NCBI GenBank assembly: GCA_029781135.1
Contig: JAKOXH010000043.1
Coordinates: 1 to 64,000, forward strand
Reading direction: 5' to 3'
DNA from: Planctomycetota bacterium
Lineage (GTDB): Bacteria; Planctomycetota; Planctomycetia; Pirellulales; Lacipirellulaceae
Length of the DNA stretch: 64,000 bases
Shown here: positions 18,476-27,217 of the stretch, in pieces
Numbering within the stretch: the stretch's first letter is position 1
Layout of the letters: each line of letters opens with the position of its first letter
Translations under genes and position numbers: made by a program
Notes under the pieces: model-generated
What the model was told of the DNA's origin: nothing
Seen by the model: the letters and a program-made list of their open reading frames with translations, nothing else
Database searches by the model: none

Positions 18476-19309
18476 TTAGCGGTTTTGAAATTCTTCGCTG
18501 ATGATCCCCGCGACGATGGCGAGCAACTTATCCCGTGCCATTTCGGCGGTGGCGATGACTTCGTGGCCGCTGGTGGTGACTTTTTTATCGGGCGAGCAGA
18601 TGTTGGTGATCGTCGAGAGGCCAAGAACGCGGAGGCCCGCGTGGACGGCCACGAGCACTTCCGGCACGGTGGACATGCCGACGGCATCGGCACAAAAATA
18701 ACGCAACATGCGGATTTCGGCCCGCGTTTCGTAGGTGGGGCCGAGCATGGCCGCGTACACGCCGCGATGGCAAACGAAATCGTGCTTGCGGGCGATTGCG
18801 AGGGCCCGGTCACCGAGGCGGCGGTCGTACGGCGCGCCCAGATCGGGAAAGCGCGGGCCGAGTTCATCGTCGTTCACGCCGACGAGCGGGTTGCGGTTGA
18901 GCAGGTTGATGTGGTCGTCGATGACCATGATATCGCCACAGGCGAAGTTCGTGTTCAGGCCGCCGGCGGCGTTCGAGACGATGAGCAGCTTGATGCCGAG
19001 AGCATGCATCACGCGGACCGGGAACGTGGCCCGCTCGGCCGAGTAGCCTTCGTAGCAGTGGAACCGCCCTTGCATCGCAACGACCGGCACGCCGCCGAGC
19101 TTGCCGCACAGCAGTCGGCCGTGATGGCCGATCGCGGTGGATTTCAAAAAGTGTGGTATATCGCCGTAGTCGATCGCGGCGTCGAGCTCGATCGCTTCGC
19201 CCACGCTGCCAAGCCCCGAGCCAAGAATGATGCCACACCGCGGCCGGCCGTTCCAGCGGGTTCGGACGAATGCGGCGGCTTCGGCGATTTGGTCGCGGAG
19301 ATGGAGCAT
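18476..19309 (-). CDS. punA: Purine nucleoside phosphorylase 1 (6-oxopurine type)
   Basis: Phosphorolysis of inosine, guanosine and their deoxy forms. 277 residues, homotrimeric PNP family. Motifs: CGIILGSGLGSVGE (phosphate loop) near residue 25, IGHHGRLLCGKLGG, GRFHCYEGYS near 81, LLIVSNAAGGLN near 110, GPTYETRAEIRML (Glu contacting the purine) and MSTVPEVLVAVHAG. The base-specificity residue is Asn (T-I-T-N-I, residue 236), as in 6-oxopurine enzymes. It follows PNP 2 after a 50-bp gap made of periodic repeat. Confidence 0.93.
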   Translation of the reverse strand: MLHLRDQIAEAAAFVRTRWNGRPRCGIILGSGLGSVGEAIELDAAIDYGDIPHFLKSTAIGHHGRLLCGKLGGVPVVAMQGRFHCYEGYSAERATFPVRVMHALGIKLLIVSNAAGGLNTNFACGDIMVIDDHINLLNRNPLVGVNDDELGPRFPDLGAPYDRRLGDRALAIARKHDFVCHRGVYAAMLGPTYETRAEIRMLRYFCADAVGMSTVPEVLVAVHAGLRVLGLSTITNICSPDKKVTTSGHEVIATAEMARDKLLAIVAGIISEEFQNR

Positions 19310-19315
19310 AAAACG

Positions 19316-19403
19316 TCAGAGGGGGAGAAAGGGAGAAGGGGAGAGGGGGAGATTTGAAATCATGGTTTTTCTCCCCCTCTCCCCCTCTCCTTGTCTCCCC
19401 CTC
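19316..19403. repeat. 7/8-bp periodic inverted arms between the two PNP genes
   Basis: Left arm 19316-19352 (GAGGGGGAGAAAGGGAGAAG and on) and right arm 19367-19403 (TCTCCCCCT units, one TCTCCTTG) face each other across about 15 bp. The right arm lies inside the end of the PNP 2 gene and encodes its last Lys/Arg/Gly residues. Confidence 0.85.
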
Positions 19404-20232
19404 TTTTCGCCGCATCATACTTCAGCACCCCGCAGACGAGGGCTCGAAGTTTCGGCGCCGCGGCGTTGGCGGTGGCGATGATTTGTTCGACGTTGACCGG
19501 CTCGGCGTGGTCGGGGTAGCACATGTCGGTGATGACCGAGAGCCCGAACGTGCGGAGGCCGCAGTGGACGGCGACGATCGCTTCGGGGATCGTGCTCATG
19601 CCGACGACATCGGCTCCGATGCGCCGCAGAAAGCGGTACTCGGCCCGCGTTTCGAGGTTCGGCCCGGTGACCGCGACCGTGACGCCGCGATGGGCGACGA
19701 AGTTCTCCTTGCGGGCAATTTCGAGGCCGGCGTCGATCAGCTCCGGATCGTACGGCTGCGACATATCGGGGAACCGCGGGCCGAGGCGGTCGTCGTTGAT
19801 GCCGACGAGCGGGTTATCGCCCATGAGGTTGATCTGGTCGTCGATGATCATCACATCGCCGGCGCGGTAGATCGTGTTAAGGCCGCCGACGGCCTGCGAC
19901 ACGATCATGAGCTGCGCGCCGAGCCGCTTGAACACCCGCACGGGCAGCGTGATTTTCTTAAGGGGGTAGCCTTCGTACTGGTGGAACCGGCCTTCCATGA
20001 CGACGACCGGCACGCCTGCGAGCCGGCCACACACGAGCCGGCCGCGGTGGCTGGTAGCGGTGGATTTCGGAAAGTGCGGGATGGATTCGTAGACGAGCGT
20101 GGCGGCGATCTCCATCTCCTCGACGAGGCCGCCGAGGCCCGTGCCGAGGATGATGCCGGCATGCGGCGTTTCGCGGAACTTGGCCTGAACGGCCGCCGCG
20201 GCGGCTTCGATTTGGTCGTAGAGTTCGAGCAT
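19360..20232 (-). CDS. Purine nucleoside phosphorylase 2 (Asp variant, possibly 6-aminopurine)
   Basis: 290 residues from ATG 20232, a tandem paralogue of PNP 1. It keeps AGIILGTGLGGLVE, ATSHRGRLVCGRLAG, GRFHQYEGYPLKK, LMIVSQAVGGLN, GPNLETRAEYRFL and MSTIPEAIVAVHCG. The residue that reads the purine 6-position is Asp (S-V-I-T-D-M, residue 236) in place of Asn in PNP 1; in the wider family Asp at this site marks 6-aminopurine enzymes such as methylthioadenosine phosphorylase, so it may take (deoxy)adenosine or methylthioadenosine. The last roughly 15 residues (KRGGDKERGRGG) are translated repeat DNA, so the native terminus was probably shorter. Confidence 0.9.
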   Translation of the reverse strand: MLELYDQIEAAAAAVQAKFRETPHAGIILGTGLGGLVEEMEIAATLVYESIPHFPKSTATSHRGRLVCGRLAGVPVVVMEGRFHQYEGYPLKKITLPVRVFKRLGAQLMIVSQAVGGLNTIYRAGDVMIIDDQINLMGDNPLVGINDDRLGPRFPDMSQPYDPELIDAGLEIARKENFVAHRGVTVAVTGPNLETRAEYRFLRRIGADVVGMSTIPEAIVAVHCGLRTFGLSVITDMCYPDHAEPVNVEQIIATANAAAPKLRALVCGVLKYDAAKRGGDKERGRGGEKP

Positions 20233-20299
20233 GAGAATAGGGTATCGGTTGGCGGGATGGGAGGCAACCGTCGCGCTCCGCATTCGCACCATCGATTGA

Positions 20300-20373
20300 A
20301 GCTCGCAGCGCAAGCAAGAGCGCTGTGCATGGCCCCAGTGCTACACACAACGCTCTTGCTTGCGCTGCGAGCT
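20300..20373. repeat. Dispersed inverted repeat family C, 23-bp perfect arms
   Basis: AGCTCGCAGCGCAAGCAAGA plus GCG (20300-20322) is the exact reverse complement of 20351-20373. A close relative lies at 3462-3517 and half copies at 11723-11741 and 20738-20757. Located just upstream of PNP 2. Confidence 0.92.
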
Positions 20374-20406
20374 GCGACCAGAGAATTGAAGTGCGACTGC
20401 CAGCGT

Positions 20407-20718
20407 TCATTGTACCGTCGGCATCAATGCCATAAGGCTGACAATAACAAGCAATGGCACCACGACGGCGCCAATCAGCATTGCTCGTTTTGTCCGGCCA
20501 ACGAACGCGCCGATCGCGACTATTGGCGACCAGAACATCATGAAGATGAGGCTCCAGAAGTATACACCATACAAGACGTACAATAGAGGCGGTTCGCGAG
20601 GAGGTAGCGAGCGATCGTGAAGCAACATCTTTAGCGTTGAGAACGAAGCGCCGCTAAGACATAACCAGAACACGGCCCAGAGAAGATTGCGAAGGCCGAA
20701 TTGGAAACGCCGCGCCAT
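20407..20718 (-). CDS. Small planctomycete-type membrane protein
   Basis: 103 residues starting MARRFQFGLRNLLWAVFWLC. The 'RFQFGLRNLLW' opening is the pattern of a large group of small planctomycete membrane proteins with unknown function. Three or four hydrophobic segments are visible (about residues 10-30, 45-68, 80-98). It lies between PNP 2 and a BMC vertex gene on the same strand; whether it belongs to the pathway or is an interloper cannot be told from sequence. Confidence 0.65.
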   Translation of the reverse strand: MARRFQFGLRNLLWAVFWLCLSGASFSTLKMLLHDRSLPPREPPLLYVLYGVYFWSLIFMMFWSPIVAIGAFVGRTKRAMLIGAVVVPLLVIVSLMALMPTVQ

Positions 20719-20802
20719 GCGACCATTGTAACGTACAATGCTCTTGCTTGCGCTTCGACCTTCGGACGGGAGCGATGTTGCAAATGGTGGGCGGTGCTCA
20801 CC

Positions 20803-21072
20803 CTACGCCAGGTCGACGGAATCGACGATGCCGACGATGACCGAGCGGACGGGGGCCGTGCGGCTGTTGAGAATTTGGCGGGCGCCGTTGCCTTCGTCGA
20901 GTACCAAAACACGCTGGCCGACGCCGGCATCGACGGCGGCCATGGCGATGAGGTACGCGCCCGTCGGCGTGCCCGTGGGGTCGAGGCGGTCGACGACCAG
21001 CAATCGCCGACGATCGTAATCGGGGTGATTGATCGTTGAGACGATTTCGCCGGTGACTTGGGCTAGGAACAT
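20803..21072 (-). CDS. BMC pentamer shell protein (EutN/CcmL type), copy 1
   Basis: 89 residues, MFLAQVTGEIVSTINHPDYDRRRLLVV being the standard opening of BMC-P vertex proteins (beta-barrel, pentameric, capping the twelve corners of the shell). Further marks: DAGVGQRVLVLDEGNGAR, with the G-x-G loop before a 'V.V..EG.GAR' strand, and VRSVIVGIVDSVDL at the end. First of two adjacent BMC-P genes; a third is at 23746. Family A palindromes fill the 200-bp gap upstream. Confidence 0.93.
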   Translation of the reverse strand: MFLAQVTGEIVSTINHPDYDRRRLLVVDRLDPTGTPTGAYLIAMAAVDAGVGQRVLVLDEGNGARQILNSRTAPVRSVIVGIVDSVDLA

Positions 21073-21081
21073 ATTTCGTAG

Positions 21082-21280
21082 GTCAGGCTTCAGCCTGACC
21101 GTTCGAGGTCATTCATCGAAGCATTTCAAAATCATACCGATGAACCGGACGCTAGCCACCCAGAGGGTACCCGGCGACTGATTGGATCAGCCGTGGGGCG
21201 CTAGGCCGCGGTTATTGGATTGGTTCTCGTCAGGCTGAAGCCTGACGTACATGGTGGTTCTCGTCAGGCTAAAGCCTGAC
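21082..21280. repeat. Cluster of family A palindromes
   Basis: GTCAGGCTTCAGCCTGAC at 21082-21099, GTCAGGCTGAAGCCTGAC at 21229-21246 and GTCAGGCTAAAGCCTGAC at 21263-21280, the last abutting the stop of the next BMC-P gene. Between them lies another short repeat (CTAGCCACCCAGAGGGTACC and on). No gene in the gap. Confidence 0.92.
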
Positions 21281-21550
21281 CTACGTGGTGTTCAGGTCAT
21301 CGACGATGCCGATGATCGTGTGGTCAACGGGAACGAATGTTTCTTGCAGGGCCATCGCGGCTTCGCGGCCGCCTTCGTAGTACACCAACTCGCCCGGGCC
21401 GGCCATCAGGGTCGAGTCGCAGCAAATGATCGCCTCGCCCTTGGGCTCACACTTTTTGGTGAGGGGTTGGACGAGGAGCATCGGCACGCCTTCGAGACCT
21501 TCGTAGACCTCGCAGGGGACCAGGGTTCCAATGACTTTGCCGAGGAGCAT
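21281..21550 (-). CDS. BMC pentamer shell protein (EutN/CcmL type), copy 2
   Basis: 89 residues, MLLGKVIGTLVPCEVYEGLEG and on. Same BMC-P fold signature: V-x-G-T/E-x-V at the first strand, MAGPGELVYYEGGREA in the loop region, and VPVDHTIIGIVDDLN at the end. Distinct from copies 1 and 3 (a CC pair in EAIICCDSTL), so the three vertex proteins are divergent paralogues, as is usual in complex BMC loci. Lies about 65 bp after the BMC-T gene in transcription order, the gap being two family A palindromes. Confidence 0.93.
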   Translation of the reverse strand: MLLGKVIGTLVPCEVYEGLEGVPMLLVQPLTKKCEPKGEAIICCDSTLMAGPGELVYYEGGREAAMALQETFVPVDHTIIGIVDDLNTT

Positions 21551-21560
21551 GGTGGATGTA

Positions 21561-21614
21561 GGTCAGGCTTTAGCCTGACGAGTGGGGACTTGTTCGTGTC
21601 AGGCTGAAGCCTGA
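21561..21614. repeat. Pair of family A palindromes
   Basis: GTCAGGCTTTAGCCTGAC (21561-21578) and GTCAGGCTGAAGCCTGAC (21597-21614), start-to-start distance 36 bp, fill the gap between the BMC-T gene and BMC-P copy 2. Confidence 0.93.
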
Positions 21615-21615
21615 C

Positions 21616-22190
21616 CTACGCGCGAAAAAACCGGGTTGTTTTGGTGACGTGGCTGGCAAATTGCTCGTGCACGTTCGAGACGATCGAATGGCACAGCGTA
21701 ACGTTGCGGCCGGCGAGGACGCGTTGAGCGATTTCGGCGGCGGCCTCGACATCGGTAAGTTCACCCGTGAGGACCGCCAAGCCGCGGCCGTGGAGGCCGT
21801 TGCCGACGCGCATTTCCGCCAGCGCGACCTGCGCGCCCTTCGCGGCGGCATCGGTCGCTCGCAGGATCGCGGCCACGGTCGAGGTTTCCAGTACGACAAA
21901 TGATTCAATACCGTTATACGTGCGGCTGCCATCGAGCGATTGCACGACTTGCGGATGCACATCGGGCAGGAACACTTCGTCGACAACGTCGCTCGCTGCC
22001 GCCTGCAGGCCGGCGCGATAGCTTTCCTCGACCTCGGCGGTGCCGCCGCCCACAAGCACGAGATATTTCCCCGGCTGCACGGTGCCGGCATGAAGCAACT
22101 CGACCGGCGCACGCTTCACCATTTTGTCGGCGGCAAACATGCCGGCCGCAATGCTGCCGTACTCGATCAGCGCGATGGCGGGGAGTTTGG

Positions 22191-22194
<4 letters not shown>
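21616..22194 (-). CDS. BMC tandem-domain shell protein (BMC-T), copy 1
   Basis: 192 residues from ATG 22194, which overlaps the ALDH stop (ATGA), implying coupled translation. Two BMC domains in tandem: the first MTKLPAIALIEYGSIAAGMF, AADKMVKRAPVELLHAG, VLVGGGTAEVEESYRAG; the second SFVVLETSTVAAILRATDA, AQVALAEMRVGNGL, AVLTGELTDVEAAAEIA. Such proteins form pseudohexameric trimers that make shell facets and often a central pore for cofactors or metabolites. No pore cysteine for an iron-sulfur cluster was noticed. PduT-like in length; subtype assignment is tentative. Confidence 0.87.
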
Positions 22195-23678
<1,484 letters not shown>

Positions 23679-23707
23679 TTAGCCCCCGGTCAATGATCGG
23701 GGGCTAA
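23679..23707. repeat. Dispersed palindrome family I
   Basis: TTAGCCCCCGGTCAATGATC and on, closing with GGGGGCTAA; the last base touches the ALDH start codon. A second copy lies at 58832-58860. It occupies the 67-bp gap between BMC-P copy 3 and ALDH. Confidence 0.88.
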
Positions 23708-23745
23708 ATACGAGTGAAGTCAAAATACGTTGAAGGAGAATACGT

Positions 23746-24042
23746 CTAGTCGTCGCTCTTGCGGTACTTGGTTTTGCCGGCAACTTCCCAGTGGTCGACG
23801 ATGGCCATCACCACGGCGTCGACTGGCCGGTTTTGCGTGGCCACGGTTTGGCGGGCCGAACTGCCCGTCGCGAATAGAATTACTTCACCCACGCCGGCGC
23901 CCACGGCGTCGGCAGCGATCACAGCCGCCCCAACCTTTTCGCCTTCGGCATTGAGCGGCTGACAAACGAGCAGGCGCAGGCCTTCGATCGTCGGCTCTTT
24001 TTGAGTCGATACGAGCGTGCCGATAACGCGGGCAATGAGCAT
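23746..24042 (-). CDS. BMC pentamer shell protein (EutN/CcmL type), copy 3
   Basis: 98 residues, MLIARVIGTLVSTQKEPTIEG and on; GLRLLVCQPL, DAVGAGVGEVILFATGSSAR and VDAVVMAIVDHW are the vertex-protein signatures, followed by a short basic tail (GKTKYRKSDD) absent from copies 1 and 2. It lies between BMC-H and the ALDH gene in transcription order, close behind the hexamer gene. Confidence 0.93.
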   Translation of the reverse strand: MLIARVIGTLVSTQKEPTIEGLRLLVCQPLNAEGEKVGAAVIAADAVGAGVGEVILFATGSSARQTVATQNRPVDAVVMAIVDHWEVAGKTKYRKSDD

Positions 24043-24064
24043 GGTGCGTGATCTCCAGGCACAC

Positions 24065-24087
24065 CTAGCCCGGCCGCCGCGGCCGGG
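24065..24087. repeat. Dispersed palindrome family H
   Basis: CTAGCCCGGCCGCCGCGGCC followed by GGG, a GC-rich palindrome between BMC-P copy 3 and BMC-H. Relatives at 54349-54371 and 55372-55395. Confidence 0.8.
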
Positions 24088-24132
24088 AGCAGTGGTATTT
24101 GGCCGGTCATTCGTCGAGCCGGAACGGCTTGG

Positions 24133-24426
24133 CTATTTCTTCTTCTCTTCGCCGCGGCCGAGCGGAAGGACGCTATCCACGTTGGTGTGCGGGCGGGCGA
24201 TGATGTGCGTCGCGACGACTTCGCCCACGCGCGAAGCGGCGGCTTGGCCGGCATCGCACGCGGCTTTCACCGCGGCAACGTCGCCACGGATGATGGCCGT
24301 CACGTAACCGCCGCCCGTCTTCTCGTACGACACGAGTTCGACTTTGGCGGCTTTCACCATTGCGTCGGCCGCCTCCACCATCGTGGGAAAACTGCGGCAT
24401 TCGATCATTCCAAGGGCTTCGGACAT
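24133..24426 (-). CDS. BMC hexamer shell protein (BMC-H)
   Basis: 97 residues, single BMC domain: [57 protein letters not shown]. It is the only single-domain hexamer protein in the window and so should be the main facet tile. The C-terminal extension ([25 protein letters not shown], about 20 residues) is a common feature of hexamer proteins and projects from the facet. A GGAG-like motif precedes the ATG at 24426. Upstream lies a heptad repeat element separating it from the second BMC-T gene. Confidence 0.95.
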   Translation of the reverse strand: MSEALGMIECRSFPTMVEAADAMVKAAKVELVSYEKTGGGYVTAIIRGDVAAVKAACDAGQAAASRVGEVVATHIIARPHTNVDSVLPLGRGEEKKK

Positions 24427-24436
24427 GGGGTTGCTC

Positions 24437-24587
24437 CAGATGCTGGATGTTAGATTTCGGATGTTAGATATTGGATATTGGATGTTAGGTATTGGATGTT
24501 GGAAGGCGAGCCGCCGTTGTTAGTCGGCGGAGGCGTTCGACGCTGAATGTTGGATATCAAACATCCAACATCGAACATCCAACATCA
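24437..24587. repeat. Heptad repeat element, inverted arms
   Basis: The left arm (about 24441-24504) is built of units such as TGTTAGA, TTTCGGA, TATTGGA and TGTTGGA. The right arm (about 24547-24586) has TGTTGGA, TATCAAA, CATCCAA, CATCGAA, CATCCAA. The centre carries GCCGCCG...CGGCGG. It fills the 160-bp gap between BMC-H and the second BMC-T. Confidence 0.9.
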
Positions 24588-25220
24588 TCAGTGCTTCTTT
24601 GGAATCTTACCCGTCACTCCTTCAATCGCCGCGATGGCCGCCCGGTAGGCGACGTCGATATCCCGTTCCTCGCCGCCCAGGTACACGCGGCCAAAGCTGC
24701 CGAACGTGCGAACCTCCAAAATGTTGATGTTCGCGGCCTTCTCGGCTTCGTTCGCGGCGAGGGCGGCATAACCGGCCGGCTCGACTTCCATGATGTACAA
24801 TGTTTGCCCGGCCAAAATCATGTTGCCGTGCCGCATGCGATTGATGAGCTGGGTTTGATGGTCGTCGACGCGGCGAATCACCTGGCTCGACGCGATCTTC
24901 GGCTTCGTGCGGTCATCTTCCTTGAGATCGAGCGCCTGCAAAATGGCCCGGCCTGCCTCGCGGATTTCCGCCTGCGACTCGGAGTGAATTTCCAGCATGC
25001 CGTACAGCCGCTCGACGATCTGCATGCCGGGTTTCACCTGGTTGCTCTTGAGGGCGATATCGGTAACTCGGTTGATTTCAATGCCGGGCGAAATTTCGAC
25101 ATACAGGCTCGCCATCCCCTGCGTGGGCAAAAAGCCTTGGGCAACGGTCGCCATGAACGAGGCGAATTGCGGCTGCATGCTGTCGATGAAAACGTAAGTT
25201 CGTAAATCAACGTCGGCCAC
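24588..25220 (-). CDS. BMC tandem-domain shell protein (BMC-T), copy 2
   Basis: 210 residues, GTG start at 25220. Opens [20 protein letters not shown]. Two BMC-like halves are visible: one around [37 protein letters not shown] and [12 protein letters not shown]; the second around [39 protein letters not shown] and [18 protein letters not shown]. The long connecting segment contains [15 protein letters not shown]. It differs strongly from BMC-T copy 1, so the shell has two kinds of trimer. From memory, this family recurs in planctomycete BMC loci as a large shell protein; its pore role is unknown. Confidence 0.85.
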   Translation of the reverse strand: MADVDLRTYVFIDSMQPQFASFMATVAQGFLPTQGMASLYVEISPGIEINRVTDIALKSNQVKPGMQIVERLYGMLEIHSESQAEIREAGRAILQALDLKEDDRTKPKIASSQVIRRVDDHQTQLINRMRHGNMILAGQTLYIMEVEPAGYAALAANEAEKAANINILEVRTFGSFGRVYLGGEERDIDVAYRAAIAAIEGVTGKIPKKH

Positions 25221-25297
25221 GGGTCAATCTCGTGAGTAATTGTTTTTTGAACGCTAATCTCCGCGAATCGATACTAATCGACTTAACGACCAGGAAG

Positions 25298-25415
25298 CTC
25301 ACGCAAAGGCGCCAAGGCGCAAAGATAAAAACGGAATGCCGACGGCGAGTGGAAACGTCATTTACAGCGAAATCACTTTCTCTTCTGCCTTTGCGCCTTC
25401 GCGCCTTTGCGTGAG
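25298..25415. repeat. 8-bp periodic inverted arms
   Basis: Left arm 25298-25325 (CTCACGCAAAGGCGCCAAGG and on) and right arm about 25382-25415 (ending CGCCTTTGCGTGAG). Same family as 14321 and 18366. It fills much of the 280-bp gap between deoC and the BMC-T gene. Confidence 0.87.
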
Positions 25416-25500
25416 TCCTTAGTAGTAGTTTGATATTCAAATGACCGCGACTTACTTGGATCGGTCATGATTCGTATTCCTAATCTCGAATCGTTCTCGT

Positions 25501-26406
25501 TCAGTATTTGCCACTTGCGGCTTCCGATACCGTTACGCCCTGCGATTCTTTCACGATGCGAACGCCGGCGCTGGCGCCGATGCGGGTCGCCCCCGCGCGG
25601 ATCATCTGCTCGGCGTCTTGGTAATTGCGGATGCCGCCTGAGGCTTTCACGCCCATCTTCGTGCCACTCACGGCCCGGGCCATGAGCGCCACGTCGTCGG
25701 CCGTGGCCCCGCCGGGGCCGAAGCCGGTCGACGTTTTCACGAAGTCGGCCCGGGCGCGGCGAGCAGCTTGGCAAGCGCGGACTTTCTCTTCATCGGTCAG
25801 GAGCGCAGTCTCCAAAATGCACTTGCAGAGCGCGCCGCCGTCCATCGCGGCCTCGACGACCGCGCGAATATCGCGGTAAACGATGTCGTCGCGGCCGCTC
25901 TTGAGCGCCCCGACGTTGATCACCATATCGACCTCAGTGGCCCCCTCGCGAATCGCACGGCGCGCTTCCAACGCCTTCGTTTCCGCGACGTTCGCCCCCA
26001 GCGGGAAGCCAATCACCGTACACACTTTCACCGCAGTCCCACGCAGCAGACCGGCACAGTGGCGGACATAGAACGGGTTGACGCAGACCGAGGCAAAGCC
26101 AAATTCCTTAGCCTCCTGGCAGAGCTTGGTGACCTGATCGAACGTAGCGTCCGGCCGCAGCAGCGTATGGTCGATGTACTTGGCAATTTCCTTGGGCACC
26201 GCGGCCCCGCCGCCACGGTGCGTGATGCGGTCGGCGCCCAGGTCGATGAAGCTCCGAACGAGTTCCGGGTTAAGCTCCGCGCAACTCTTGCAGAAACCGC
26301 AGGCATCGGTGCAGGCGTGGTCGCCGTGAGCGCCGGATGCTCCGCCAATCATCTGCGAGATGCGCTCGGCGATGCGTCGCAAATCGGCTTCGGATAGGTC
26401 GGACAT
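25501..26406 (-). other. DeoC segment with its own possible start (ATG 26406)
   Basis: If translation also starts at 26406, a free 301-residue DeoC with an exposed N-terminal encapsulation-like helix would be made. No Shine-Dalgarno-like sequence stands before this ATG (GACCGCTCCCC), so separate initiation is uncertain. Four cysteines (32, 36, 39, 42) follow the helix and are not part of ordinary DeoC. Confidence 0.6.
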
Positions 26407-26952
26407 GGGGAGCGGTCGGGGTTCAGAGTTTGGGGTTCCGGGTTCAGGTGTCAGAGATCGGGTGTCACGTGTCTGCAGTTCCTCACTGACCCCTGACCCC
26501 TGACCCCTGATCTCTCTTTCAATCTCATCAATCATGGCCGCGCGGCGCAGGTGCCGGTCGGCCGTGCATTCGGTATCCAAAAACGTGTCGACGATCTGCT
26601 TCGCTAGTCCCGAACCGATCAGCGACGCACCCAGCGTCAGCACGTTGGCGTTATTGTGTTCGCGGCTGTTGCGAGCCGACGACAGGTCGTAGCACAGGGC
26701 GGCCCGTACGCCGGGGAACTTGTTGGCCGTCATGGCGGAGCCGATCCCGGCGCCGTCGACGATGACGCCGAAGCGCGCCCGGCCATCGGCCACGCGTTCG
26801 GCCACCGCCGCTGCGAACTTGGGGTAATCCACGGCCTCCGCGCTGTTGGTGCCGCAGTCTTCGACGGCGAAACCGCGCGAGCGGATGTGCTCGACCAACA
26901 GCTTTTTAAGCTCGAACCCGCCGTGATCAGCACCAATTGCAAGGGTCGTCAT
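25501..26952 (-). CDS. deoC: RpiB-DeoC fusion frame: sugar-phosphate isomerase B plus deoxyribose-phosphate aldolase
   Basis: One continuous 483-codon frame from ATG 26952. Residues 1-148 are RpiB/LacAB-like ([47 protein letters not shown]) and would interconvert pentose 5-phosphates; the usual catalytic Cys66 is Asp66. Residues about 150-182 are translated heptad repeat. From 183 comes DeoC, which splits deoxyribose-5-phosphate into glyceraldehyde-3-phosphate and acetaldehyde: Asp160, Schiff-base Lys224 ([15 protein letters not shown]) and Lys254 (GVKASGG), DeoC numbering. DeoC opens with an amphipathic helix ([19 protein letters not shown]) like an encapsulation peptide, then a C-x3-C-x2-C-x2-C cluster. 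First gene of the BMC run. Confidence 0.88.
   Translation of the reverse strand: MTTLAIGADHGGFELKKLLVEHIRSRGFAVEDCGTNSAEAVDYPKFAAAVAERVADGRARFGVIVDGAGIGSAMTANKFPGVRAALCYDLSSARNSREHNNANVLTLGASLIGSGLAKQIVDTFLDTECTADRHLRRAAMIDEIEREIRGQGSGVSEELQTRDTRSLTPEPGTPNSEPRPLPMSDLSEADLRRIAERISQMIGGASGAHGDHACTDACGFCKSCAELNPELVRSFIDLGADRITHRGGGAAVPKEIAKYIDHTLLRPDATFDQVTKLCQEAKEFGFASVCVNPFYVRHCAGLLRGTAVKVCTVIGFPLGANVAETKALEARRAIREGATEVDMVINVGALKSGRDDIVYRDIRAVVEAAMDGGALCKCILETALLTDEEKVRACQAARRARADFVKTSTGFGPGGATADDVALMARAVSGTKMGVKASGGIRNYQDAEQMIRAGATRIGASAGVRIVKESQGVTVSEAASGKY
26407..26515. repeat. Heptad repeat arms at the RpiB-DeoC junction
   Basis: On the plus strand one arm has units GGTTCAG, AGTTTGG, GGTTCCG, GGTTCAG, GTGTCAG, AGATCGG, GTGTCAC (about 26414-26471). 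The facing arm has CTGACCC three times plus CTGATCT (about 26486-26515). The element is translated through as RGQGSG...[11 protein letters not shown] and has removed any stop between rpiB and deoC. Confidence 0.9.
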
Positions 26953-27217
26953 TGGGGCAAAACGGCGAGTTTAAGAAGCCGAGACGAGGGAAGGTAGACT
27001 ACCGCTCCATCGTAAACAGGGCAAATTGGGATGTCAAACCATCTGGCGACGTATATCTATGTGGCACAAGAAGTTACGCCACGATTAGCGTCTGAGTAGG
27101 AAGTTTGTTGGGGCACTATTCACCGGCAAGGAGGGGAGGGCTCGCTGCGCGCAGCCCAACTCAACTGAAGAATCGTCTCGTTGAGACGGACGAATTGAAG
27201 TTGCCAAGTGAATCCCA
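26953..27217. other. Leader region of the rpiB-deoC/BMC gene run
   Basis: No gene seen. On the minus strand this 265-bp stretch precedes the first gene of the run and must contain its promoter unless transcription enters from the DUF1559 gene upstream, which is on the same strand. No operator palindrome or consensus promoter was recognised. Confidence 0.4.

Noticed and set aside
24588..25220. PduL-type phosphotransacylase
   Set aside because: Length is similar, but the histidine-rich PduL metal motifs are absent and the sequence shows two BMC-like halves, so it was called a BMC-T shell protein.
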